12,759 nucleotides of DNA from Candidatus Peribacteraceae bacterium (GTDB taxonomy: Bacteria; Patescibacteriota; Gracilibacteria; Peribacterales; Peribacteraceae), in assembly GCA_018061525.1 (NCBI GenBank), contig JAGOUB010000016.1, forward strand, positions 1 to 12,759, written 5' to 3'. Below the pieces are notes generated by a model that had not been told where the DNA came from, did no database searches, and saw only the letters and a program-made list of their open reading frames with translations. The position numbers and the translations under genes were made by a program. Of this stretch, positions 1-7,019 are shown one piece after another (positions within the stretch are counted from its first letter, which is position 1; each line of letters starts with the position of its first letter).

Positions 1-136
1 TCTGCTGCCACTGGCCGCCCGGACGCATGGTCGGCTGGGCCGAGGGCAGGCGGGGCAGGCTGCCCGAGAAGAGGAAGACGATGAGCGCGCCGGTGACGGC
101 GCCGGCGGCGAGCGAGGGGATGTGCAGGGAGCGCAT
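1..136 (-). CDS. Partial membrane-anchored protein, N-terminal part only
   Basis: The reading frame on the minus strand starts at ATG (134-136) and runs off the left edge of the window, so only 45 residues are visible. They begin MRSLHIPSLAAGAVTGALIV, then FLFSGSLPRLPSAQP, then a Gly/Gln/Pro-rich stretch. Residues about 7-25 form one hydrophobic segment, which could be an uncleaved signal anchor or a signal peptide. A stop codon lies in frame a short way upstream, which supports this start; no Shine-Dalgarno sequence is visible. The gene diverges from the response regulator at 265, and the spacer contains a promoter that reads into this gene with OmpR/PhoB-like half-sites (177-194). It is therefore a plausible regulatory target of that two-component system. 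The function cannot be named from this fragment. Confidence 0.6.
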   Translation of the reverse strand, partial: MRSLHIPSLAAGAVTGALIVFLFSGSLPRLPSAQPTMRPGGQWQQ

Positions 137-162
137 GGGGAAGCGGATTAGAGTACGACATC

Positions 163-194
163 ATTCTATAAAAGGCGCATTAAGACGGCATTAA
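163..194 (-). promoter_or_regulatory. Candidate OmpR/PhoB-type tandem binding site with minus-strand promoter
   Basis: GCATTAA occurs at 177-183 and again at 188-194, a direct repeat with an exact 11-bp period. Read on the minus strand, the two TTAATGC half-sites are followed by CGCCTTT and a -10 hexamer TAGAAT (163-168), about 9 bp after the second half-site. Winged-helix regulators of the OmpR/PhoB class bind tandem half-sites with 11-bp spacing that replace the -35, which is the geometry seen here. The predicted start site is roughly 20 bp before the ATG at 136. No equally good plus-strand promoter is visible; TATAGG at 245-250 is a weak -10 for the operon at 265. That the neighbouring regulator binds here is inference. 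Confidence 0.5.
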
Positions 195-264
195 AGTTTG
201 AGGCAAAAAGCCCTCTTCCAGGCTGCCGCCGGCCCCCAAACGGGTATAGGCTGGGGGACGACCC

Positions 265-923
<659 letters not shown>

Positions 924-927
<4 letters not shown>

Positions 928-2111
928 TCTTCCGCCGCATCGAGCAGTCGCTGGCCCTGCAGCTCACCGCCGTGGTGTTCGGCCTACTGCTCATCAACGG
1001 CGCCGTCTTCATGGCCGCCGACGTCCAGAATGAGCGCCGCGAGCAGAGCCTGGAGCTGCTGCGCGAGAGCCAGCAGGTGCAGCGCGCGCTGCCCGAGGAC
1101 CTGATCGAATCCATCGAGGTGCTGCCGCCCCGTCTGCGCGAGCGCGTGCGCATCATCGACCAAGAGGGCGACATCTTTTATGAGGGCTCGCTCTTCAACG
1201 GGCTCCCCTTCTCGTACTCCAGCGAGGACGGCATCGCCACGGTCTCGGTACAGGGCGACATGTTCGAGATGCTCACGGCGCCGGTCGTGCGCGACGAGGA
1301 ATTCCTCGGCTACATGCAGATCATGCGCCCGCAGGTGGAAGCCACCCAGGACCTGCCGTTCCGCATCTCGATGTACATCCTGGTGAGCATCGGCATCTCG
1401 GGCCTCACCTACCTGGTGGGCCGCTTCTTCGCCCGCCAGAGCCTCAAGCCCGCCGAAGACTCCATGCAGCGCCTGGAGCAGTTCACGCAGGATGCCAGCC
1501 ACGAGCTGCGCACGCCGCTGACGGTGCTCGGTTCCTCGCTCGACGTGGCCATGCGCACTAAGCAGTATGAGGCGGGCATCGCCTCGGCCAAGCAGGACCT
1601 CAAGGAGATTGTGCGGCTGGTGGAGCGCATGCTCGAATTGGCACGCGTCGACCGCTTCGCACTGCGCGTGGGGTCGTTCGATTTCGCGGCGCTGGTGGCG
1701 GAACAGACGGAGAAGCTCCAGTCGGCGATGGCCGAGGCCGGGCTCACGCTGGAGACGAAGATCGAGGCGGGCGTGACCGTGGACGGCGACCCGACGCTGC
1801 TCAAGCACGTCATCGTCAACCTGCTCAGCAACGCCGTAAAGTTCTCGCCGCGCGGCGGCACGGTGACCGTCTCGCTCAACACGCGCAGGCTGGCTGTAGC
1901 CGATACCGGCGTGGGCATCCCAGCCGAGTCGTTGCCCTTTATCTTCGAGCGCTTCTACCAGTCGGACGGCTCGCGCTCGCGCGGCGGCTACGGGCTCGGG
2001 CTGGCGCTCGCCAAGCGCATCGTCGACCTGCACGGCTGGCGCATCGAGGCCGAGAGCGAGCCCGGTCGCGGCTCCACCTTTACGGTCCGATTTGCGGGCC
2101 GTCTTGCGTGA
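924..2111 (+). CDS. Sensor histidine kinase, HisKA/HATPase_c, no recognisable HAMP
   Basis: This 395-residue membrane kinase starts inside the regulator stop (ATGA, 924-927). TM1 is at about 12-32 and TM2 at about 148-168, enclosing an extracytoplasmic sensor region of some 115 residues. The cytoplasmic part has the H-box ASHELRTPL (phospho-accepting H193), the N-box HVIVNLLSNAVKFSP (N299/N303), the G1 box DTGVGIP (327-333), the F-box FERFY (341-345) and the G2 box GYGLGLA (355-361), so all catalytic motifs are intact. TM2 is followed almost directly by the dimerisation helix (LKPAEDSMQRLEQFTQDASHE), so no full HAMP domain fits between them. It autophosphorylates on His and passes the phosphate to the regulator encoded upstream. 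The sensor region matches no ligand-binding domain I can name, so the signal is unknown; an envelope signal is likely from the lipoprotein and membrane genes in the same operon. Confidence 0.95.
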
Positions 2112-2141
2112 ACGGACAGGAGAAGAGGAGAATAGGCCCTA

Positions 2142-2594
2142 ATGCGCCGCTTCCTCGCCTCCGGTTGGTTCCCTTTCGTCGCCTCGTTGGCGCTGCTCGC
2201 CGGAACTCTCGGCGGCGCGCTGTGGCTGCCGGCACTGCCGGGCAACCAAGCCGCGGCCGCGCTGGGGGAACAGAGCGCGCTCATCCAAGCCGCCGCCTGG
2301 GCGCTTGGTCCGCTCATCGCCCTGATCTCTTTCCTGATCATGGGCGTACTCAACGGTGTCCGCCGCCTAGTGCGCATTCGCGGCGTGCGCGTCCTGCATC
2401 TGCTCGTCATCCTGGCCGGCCTCGCGCCGTGGCTTATCCTCGGCTGGCAGCTGGTACTGGAAGAGCCGCGCTATACCTCGCTCGCCATCGTCGTGATCGA
2501 CGTCTTCGCCCGCCCACTCCTGCTCGGTTCGCTCATCGCCACCGGGCTCACGCTCGTGCTCTCACTCGGGCTACTGCTCCCCTCCGACCGCTGA
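2142..2594 (+). CDS. Four-helix membrane protein of unknown function in the two-component operon
   Basis: This 150-residue, strongly hydrophobic protein has membrane segments at about 10-30, 50-71, 83-103 and 112-145 (the last may be one or two helices). A basic cytoplasmic loop, VRRLVRIRGVR (73-83), lies between helices 2 and 3. The spacing resembles small membrane proteins in which two hairpins flank a short basic loop, but I do not recognise a family. AGGAG (2118-2122) and GAGGAG (2125-2130) precede the ATG. The gene follows the kinase after 30 bp and ends 1 bp before the lipoprotein gene, so it is very probably cotranscribed. A role as an accessory membrane component of the sensing system, or as one of its targets, is inferred only from position. 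Confidence 0.8.
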   Translation: MRRFLASGWFPFVASLALLAGTLGGALWLPALPGNQAAAALGEQSALIQAAAWALGPLIALISFLIMGVLNGVRRLVRIRGVRVLHLLVILAGLAPWLILGWQLVLEEPRYTSLAIVVIDVFARPLLLGSLIATGLTLVLSLGLLLPSDR

Positions 2595-2595
2595 C

Positions 2596-3912
2596 ATGCG
2601 CCGCTCCGCCCTGCTCTTCCTGCCGGCCCTACTTCTCCTCTCGGGCTGCCTCGGCGACGCGATGGAGGTGTTCTGCGAGACCTCGTCCGACAGCGACCAC
2701 TGCTTCCAGGGCGCGGCCGTGCAGGAAGCCAACCCCGACGGCTGCGAGAAGGTGACAGGCAAAGACTTCACCGGCAGCAACCCGCCGCGCGACAAGTGCT
2801 TCCTACAGATTGCCGGCAACACCGGCGACCCGTCGTCGTGCTCGCGCATCGAGGGTGGCCTCATGAGCTACTCGGAGGAGGAGTGCGTCGAGGACGCGCT
2901 GCGCGGACACACCGCCGACGACTGCGTGGGCAGCCCAGACGAGGCAACCTGCCGCACGATCTACGCCAAGAACGGCCGCGGTTGCGGCGACGGCTACGTG
3001 CTCAAGGCGGGCACCTGCATCCTGCCGCCGCCCCCTGTGCCCGACGCTCCCGGCGACGACATCGAGAGCAAAGCCGAGGCTGACCTGGGCACGCTCAAGG
3101 ATGCCGCCACCGGCAAGTACATGGAGCTGCTCGAGGCCGACATCGAGGGCGAGACGGATCCCGCCCGCCTGGCCGGCCTGCAGAAGTACAAGGAGTTCTT
3201 GGACAAAGCGGCCGCTGGCATCGAACAGGCCCAGGCCACGGCCGACCAGCTCCGCGAGCTTAAGCGCATCTTCGTGGACGCCTACGACCCGAGCATGGAC
3301 ATCGAACGCATGCCGGTCGACCGGCTGCTGGCGCCGGGACTTTTCAACCGCGTGAAGTCGGGCCTGTTCGGCTCGGAACCGCAGAGCGAACGCGAGAAGG
3401 CCGAGGACGCGCTGACGGTCTACGCCGCCATGCTCAAACGCCAGGAGGAGATCGGCTTCCTGCAGAAAGGCCGCTTGGAACGCCTGGGCGACGTGATCAC
3501 CTCCAGGGCCAAGGATGATGTCTCCGGCCGTTTGAAGGACCAGGTCACGGGCGTGGCCGAGACCGTGGCCGGCACCGCCTTCGCGACGGTCGGCATCGTG
3601 GATAAGGCACTGAGCTCCTTCCAAGAGGCCGCCCAGCAGGAGATGTTCATCGGCCTGGCCGCCGCCTACAACCGCCAGCGCGACGACATCGCCAAGACGA
3701 ACCCGGACCTCTCGCCCGAGGAGCTGCACGCGCGCACCGTCGCCTCGGTGAAGGCCGATCCCTACCAGGACGCGCCCAACGCCGGCTTTGTAAAATACGG
3801 CAACCTGCTTGAGAACAGCTGCGACGACGGCAATCCCCTCTGCATCGACGACAAGGCCTTCTGGACGGCGATGGATAAGACCTACGCCTACGCGAATAAG
3901 AAGAAGCGCTAA
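2596..3912 (+). CDS. Cys-rich lipoprotein with three C-A-C repeats and a coiled-coil-like C-terminal half
   Basis: This 438-residue lipoprotein has an n-region MRRS, a hydrophobic core and lipobox L-S-G-C with lipidated C18. Ten further cysteines fall between residues 27 and 141. Six of them sit in three copies of a ~30-residue module: C36..C50, C68..C82 and C97..C110, with shared features such as KCFLQIAGNTGDPSSCSRI and ECVEDALRGHTADDC. Similar C-x3-A-x6-D-x-x-C modules occur in Patescibacteria and archaeal secreted proteins as I recall them. After a Pro hinge (PPPPVP, 144-149) the rest (about 155-400) is highly charged and probably helical, with a conserved-looking VAGTAFATVGIVDKALSSF stretch, then C409/C416 and a lysine-rich tail (KKKR). 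It probably sits on the outer face of the cytoplasmic membrane. ATG follows the preceding stop by 1 bp without a clear Shine-Dalgarno sequence, suggesting coupling. No enzymatic motif is visible. Confidence 0.85.
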   Translation: MRRSALLFLPALLLLSGCLGDAMEVFCETSSDSDHCFQGAAVQEANPDGCEKVTGKDFTGSNPPRDKCFLQIAGNTGDPSSCSRIEGGLMSYSEEECVEDALRGHTADDCVGSPDEATCRTIYAKNGRGCGDGYVLKAGTCILPPPPVPDAPGDDIESKAEADLGTLKDAATGKYMELLEADIEGETDPARLAGLQKYKEFLDKAAAGIEQAQATADQLRELKRIFVDAYDPSMDIERMPVDRLLAPGLFNRVKSGLFGSEPQSEREKAEDALTVYAAMLKRQEEIGFLQKGRLERLGDVITSRAKDDVSGRLKDQVTGVAETVAGTAFATVGIVDKALSSFQEAAQQEMFIGLAAAYNRQRDDIAKTNPDLSPEELHARTVASVKADPYQDAPNAGFVKYGNLLENSCDDGNPLCIDDKAFWTAMDKTYAYANKKKR

Positions 3913-4002
3913 CCCCGTCCAGTCCGCGTCAATGGAAAGCCACCGTAAGACTGGCCAAGTCCGTCCGTCTGCGCCTACGTTCGTCCTGTTCCCCACCCGC
4001 CC

Positions 4003-4755
4003 ATGAACCGCCCCTTTTTCTTTGCCGCTGCCGTCCTACTCTTGGCCGGCTGCACGCCCGCGCCCATTGCCCCCGGCGGCTCCGGCGCCGTGGCCTGCAC
4101 CATGGAGGCCAAGCTCTGTCCCGACGGCTCGTACGTCGGCCGCACCGGCCCTGACTGCCAGTTCGCCCCCTGCCCAAGCACCTCGTCGGCCGCCCTCGAC
4201 TCCGTCTCCGACGGCACCATCGCCTTTAGCTACGACCAGGCCGACTTCGGACTGGCCACAACCACCGAGCAAGTACTCGCCGGTTCCTACATCCCGCCCT
4301 GCGAGCCGGGCTTCGCCTACTGCCTCTACTACAAGGGTGACTCCTACAACGGCACCAACTTCGACGGCGCAGGCCTCGGCATCAGCGAGCGCACCGACCT
4401 GGGCACCGCCAATTGCCTGACCGCCGCCCCCGATGGCTACAACGGCCTGACGCCCGCAACCCAGCGCGGCGACGGCTACGCCACCAGCCTGTTTGGCGGC
4501 CTCGGCGACGCCGGCGCCGGCCACTACGCCCGCGACCAGGTCTACCGCTTGCAGACCAGCGCCGCCTGCTACGAGCTGCGCACGCGCATCGGCGCCACGC
4601 AGTACGCCAACTACGAGCCCGGCACCATCCGCGAATTCACCGCCGCCGACGAAGCCATCCTGGCCGCCAAGCTCCGCGGCCACCTCGGCCGTGTCACGCA
4701 GGCCGGAGGCAAGACGATCGTCTTCCCGTCCTCGGGCAGCGGCGCCGTGCTCTAA
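4003..4755 (+). CDS. Lipoprotein with Kazal-like N-terminal module
   Basis: This 250-residue lipoprotein has signal MNRPFFFAAAVLLLAGC with lipidated C17. A short Cys module follows: C32-TMEAKL-C39-PDGSYVGRTGPD-C52-QFAP-C57. It resembles the Kazal-like motif that recurs at the start of many Patescibacteria lipoproteins. The main domain (about 70-235) carries C100, C107, C138 and C189 within SYIPPCEPGFAYCLYY and aromatic/Gly-rich stretches (YNGTNFDGAGLGISERTDLG). I recall similar secreted CPR proteins but no function. The last 11 residues, VFPSSGSGAVL, and the stop region lie in a 36-bp sequence repeated exactly at 6886-6921. The native C-terminus may therefore have been replaced or duplicated. 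No Shine-Dalgarno sequence precedes the ATG, only a C-rich tract. It lies 90 bp after the two-component operon and could be cotranscribed with it. Confidence 0.85.
   Translation: MNRPFFFAAAVLLLAGCTPAPIAPGGSGAVACTMEAKLCPDGSYVGRTGPDCQFAPCPSTSSAALDSVSDGTIAFSYDQADFGLATTTEQVLAGSYIPPCEPGFAYCLYYKGDSYNGTNFDGAGLGISERTDLGTANCLTAAPDGYNGLTPATQRGDGYATSLFGGLGDAGAGHYARDQVYRLQTSAACYELRTRIGATQYANYEPGTIREFTAADEAILAAKLRGHLGRVTQAGGKTIVFPSSGSGAVL
4718..4753 (+). repeat. 36-bp exact direct repeat, copy 1
   Basis: This 36-bp sequence starts TCGTCTTCCCGTCCTCGGGC and ends GGCGCCGTGCTCT. It is identical to 6886-6921 and in the same orientation. Beyond the exact core one A/G difference is followed by a shared AGC, giving 39 of 40 matches. 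It encodes the last residues of the lipoprotein at 4003-4755. The two copies bracket an opposite-strand block of about 2.1 kb (centre-to-centre distance 2168 bp). Confidence 0.95.
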
Positions 4756-4880
4756 GCCTCAGACCGGCTTACGCGCTCGTACCAGTCGGGCGGCACGTGT
4801 TGGTGCAAGTCGGCGGCCTGTTTGAGGCGAGCGGATTCGGTTATGGGCGGCACCCTACCGGACACTCGCTCAGTTGTCAT
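4752..4880 (-). pseudogene. 5' fragment of a probable SAM-dependent methyltransferase gene
   Basis: On the minus strand, directly after the glycosyltransferase gene, a frame of 42 residues opens at ATG 4880, overlapping the preceding stop region. Alternative GTG starts exist at 4865 and 4853. It contains LKQAADLHQHVPPDWYER and then stops at TAG (4752-4754). The string xLKxAADLHxxVPPDWYxxS is, from memory, the N-terminal signature of a group of class I SAM-dependent methyltransferases common in Patescibacteria, normally continuing with ~200 residues of Rossmann fold. Here it breaks off within a few residues, exactly where the 36-bp repeat (4718-4753) begins. I read it as the surviving start of a truncated gene that once formed an operon with the glycosyltransferase. 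The family call depends on one short motif. Confidence 0.5.
4753..4771 (+). other. Small inverted repeat at the lipoprotein stop codon
   Basis: TAAGCC (4753-4758) and GGCTTA (4766-4771) flank a 7-nt loop, a perfect 6-bp stem that includes the lipoprotein stop codon. No T-tract follows on either strand, so it is not a typical intrinsic terminator. It lies at the junction between the 36-bp repeat and the methyltransferase fragment. Confidence 0.4.
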
Positions 4881-6810
4881 AAAGCTGCCAGACGCCCAGC
4901 GCGCCGTTGCTGTAGAGCAGCTTGCCGCCGAGCCGCTGCGCCAGCTGGACGCCTTTGTCGCCCTTAAAGTGGAGGATGAGGTACTTGTAGTGCCGCTCAC
5001 GGATGAGCGTGCGCATCGTCGCCAAGTCCTCGGGCGTGATCTTCTCGAGCGGCAACAGGCCGTTGACGGCCAAATAGAGCGGCGCGCGGAAATACATCGC
5101 CTCGTCGAGGGCCTCGCGGGCCACGCGCGTCATGCTCACGGGATGGCGGTGGAGAATGATCTCGTACTGCGAGAGCGACCAGTTGTCGGTGAGCACGGCC
5201 ACATCCGGCGGCTCGGCGGCAATCTGCGCGACCACCTCGGCCGAGAGTGCGGCTGGCAGCGTCACACCCATGGGACCGGTGAGGTAGTCCAGGTTGGGCA
5301 CAGCGATGAGCAGTGCCAAGAGCGGGGCGACGACCCACTGGCGCCGGCGGCCAGCCAGCCAGGCGGCGGAGAGCGCGAAGCAGACCGAGAGCGCCAAGTA
5401 CGCCATCAGCACGAAGCGCATCGGGTAACCGCCGCGGTTGAAGAACGGGAAGACGTTCTTGAAGATCAAGTACGGCATCGGCACCGTCACCGTCGCCACC
5501 CGTTGCTCAACCGTGAAGGGATGGAACAAGTCGAGCGCCGAAATGGCGAGCAGCACGAAGACGAGATTACGCGACCAGCTCCGCCGCGGCAGGCAGAACG
5601 TGCCGGCCATCGCCGCCAATAGAGCCACTACCCAGACGCGCAGCTGGGTGGTGCCGCCAGCCGAGAGCGCCACGCCGAACGACAGCAGCAAGAAGACGCC
5701 GCCAATGCCCGCCAGGCGCCGTGCCCACGGCAACCCCTTGGCTACGGCCACAGCCGCCAAACCCATCACCGCCCAACCCAGGTAAAAGCCGGCCTCCTCC
5801 CTGACGGCGAAGGGCATGCTCATCATCACCAATTTGCGCAGCACCGTCGGCAGCCAGGCGAAGTACGCCGACTGCTGGAACGGAATGAATACGCCCGTCA
5901 GGTCGAGGAAGTAATCGGAGTTACCGTGGAAGTTGCTCACCGGCGCCGGGAAGGCGTGCCAGAGGAGCAGCGCCAGGATCGGCGCGCCGCCCAGTACGAG
6001 TGCCAGGCCCATGGTGAACGCGCGGCGCGACTGCTCGTGGAGCCAGGTGCTGGGCTTTAGCAGGAAGCCGCGCTTCCAGACCACGCGCCCTAGGTCGAAG
6101 GCGATGAACGTCGCCAGGTAGACGAAGTAATAGTAATCGCAAGCGATCACGTAGAGCGCCACCGGCAGCGCCAGCCAAACATAGCGACGATGCCCCGTCT
6201 CCATGAATTTGATGTAGAGGAGTAGGAAGATCGGGATACCCTCCATCGAGACCAGGTTCAGGTGGCCCCAGGCCTTGGAGATGGCGTACGGCGAGAAAGC
6301 GAAGACACAGGCGCCGGCGAAAGCGGCCGCAGCGGCCACGGCGCGAGAGTCCGTCACGCGAGCGCAGAGATGGCGACAGAGCAGCCAGGCGGCATAGCCT
6401 GTGGCCACAATCGAGCCGATCACGATCAGGTTGTAGGCCACGATCGGATCCATGAACGGCACCAGCACGATGCCCCACGCCGCCTTGGCGATGGCAAGCG
6501 TGTGCCAGTACATGTCCGACCCGATCGGGTAGTGGAGGTAGGGGCTGTGCCACGGCCAGAGCCCCTCGACGAAGGCCTCGCGCAGCCACCAAACGTGGAA
6601 GACGTTCATCCACGCGTCCTCAGCGCCGCCGATCACACCGGCCCGGAGCGACGTGCCGATCGGGCGCAGGTGGAAGAGCGCCAGCGCCAAGAAGCCGGCG
6701 ATGACGGCGAGGTGCGTGCCCACGGCACGCAGCCGACGGAGGAGGAGAGACTGGGAGACGATAGTGCCAGTATACCGCGTCGTCCGAGGCATCCGGACCA
6801 TTGTTTCCAT
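4870..6810 (-). CDS. GT-C-like multi-pass membrane glycosyltransferase
   Basis: This 646-residue polytopic membrane protein has about a dozen hydrophobic segments (first at ~31-48, last around 480-500) and a soluble C-terminal region of ~130 residues. The first large outside loop carries an acidic pair, E64-D65 in GGAEDAWMNVFHVWW, and then YLHYPIGSDMYWHTL. This placement of an acidic motif and YP-x-G is typical of GT-C fold glycosyltransferases, which use a polyprenyl-phosphate sugar to glycosylate lipids or proteins on the outer face of the membrane. Assignment to a numbered family is not possible by eye. The start at 6810 has a GAAGAGGGG tract about 10-19 nt upstream; in-frame ATGs at codons 4 and 7 are alternatives. 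It is the only complete gene between the two 36-bp repeats and is antisense to its flanks. It is followed by the methyltransferase fragment, as in a glycan biosynthesis operon. Confidence 0.75.
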   Translation of the reverse strand: METMVRMPRTTRYTGTIVSQSLLLRRLRAVGTHLAVIAGFLALALFHLRPIGTSLRAGVIGGAEDAWMNVFHVWWLREAFVEGLWPWHSPYLHYPIGSDMYWHTLAIAKAAWGIVLVPFMDPIVAYNLIVIGSIVATGYAAWLLCRHLCARVTDSRAVAAAAAFAGACVFAFSPYAISKAWGHLNLVSMEGIPIFLLLYIKFMETGHRRYVWLALPVALYVIACDYYYFVYLATFIAFDLGRVVWKRGFLLKPSTWLHEQSRRAFTMGLALVLGGAPILALLLWHAFPAPVSNFHGNSDYFLDLTGVFIPFQQSAYFAWLPTVLRKLVMMSMPFAVREEAGFYLGWAVMGLAAVAVAKGLPWARRLAGIGGVFLLLSFGVALSAGGTTQLRVWVVALLAAMAGTFCLPRRSWSRNLVFVLLAISALDLFHPFTVEQRVATVTVPMPYLIFKNVFPFFNRGGYPMRFVLMAYLALSVCFALSAAWLAGRRRQWVVAPLLALLIAVPNLDYLTGPMGVTLPAALSAEVVAQIAAEPPDVAVLTDNWSLSQYEIILHRHPVSMTRVAREALDEAMYFRAPLYLAVNGLLPLEKITPEDLATMRTLIRERHYKYLILHFKGDKGVQLAQRLGGKLLYSNGALGVWQLYDN

Positions 6811-6842
6811 TCCTACGCAGCCCCTCTTCAGTGATGACCCCC

Positions 6843-6923
6843 ATGCTCCATCAGCGCCTGTCCGCCATCGTGGCGATTGTCAGTCTCGTCTTCCCGTCCT
6901 CGGGCAGCGGCGCCGTGCTCTGA
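6843..6923 (+). CDS. 26-residue ORF: hydrophobic start fused to the 36-bp repeat tail
   Basis: ATG at 6843 opens a frame beginning MLHQRLSAIVAIVSL, which resembles a signal-peptide start (basic n-region, hydrophobic core). It then enters the second copy of the 36-bp repeat in the same reading frame as the lipoprotein and ends in VFPSSGSGAVL and TGA. It could be a remnant of a secreted-protein gene truncated at the repeat, a real micropeptide, or chance. No Shine-Dalgarno sequence is visible; a C-rich stretch (GACCCCC) precedes the ATG. Confidence 0.3.
   Translation: MLHQRLSAIVAIVSLVFPSSGSGAVL
6886..6921 (+). repeat. 36-bp exact direct repeat, copy 2
   Basis: Identical to 4718-4753 in the same orientation. 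This copy ends the 26-codon ORF at 6843-6923 and lies 98 bp before the start of the propeller protein. Sequence on either side of the two copies shows no further similarity apart from the AGC just past the stop position. Confidence 0.95.
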
Positions 6924-6982
6924 GCAGCGCCATTGAAGAAGCGATAAAAGCACAGCTGCGGCAACGGGAATTGGCGAAGCGC

Positions 6983-6999
6983 GCCTGCATACTGCAGGC
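6983..6999 (+). promoter_or_regulatory. Perfect inverted repeat upstream of the propeller gene
   Basis: GCCTGCA-TAC-TGCAGGC is a perfect 7-bp inverted repeat with a 3-nt centre. It ends 20 bp before the GTG start at 7020. It has no following T-tract (CTCCCTCCC follows), so it is not an intrinsic terminator. It could be a dimeric repressor site or an mRNA hairpin in the leader. No convincing -35/-10 pair was found around it. Confidence 0.4.
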
Positions 7000-7019
7000 A
7001 CTCCCTCCCACCCATCACC

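Noticed and set aside
60..90. Resemblance of the first gene (IVFLFSGSLP) to the 36-bp repeat tail (IVFPSSGSGAVL)
   Set aside because: Reverse-complemented DNA matches only partly and with several mismatches, as expected from shared GC-rich codons in hydrophobic/Ser stretches; not a third copy.
984..2033. Long minus-strand frame opposite the histidine kinase
   Set aside because: It is the GC-rich mirror of a gene with all kinase motifs; its His/Ala/Arg-rich translation has no domain.
3919..3954. CCAGTC...GACTGG inverted repeat after the Cys-rich lipoprotein gene
   Set aside because: Stem of 6 bp with a loop of about 24 nt and no T-tract; not a credible terminator.
2803..3996. 397-codon minus-strand frame opposite the Cys-rich lipoprotein
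   Set aside because: The opposite strand has a signal peptide, a lipobox and patterned cysteines; this frame is an unpatterned Val/Gly/Arg-rich shadow.
4822..5622. 266-codon plus-strand frame opposite the glycosyltransferase
   Set aside because: Arg/Glu/His-rich shadow of a clear membrane protein on the other strand.
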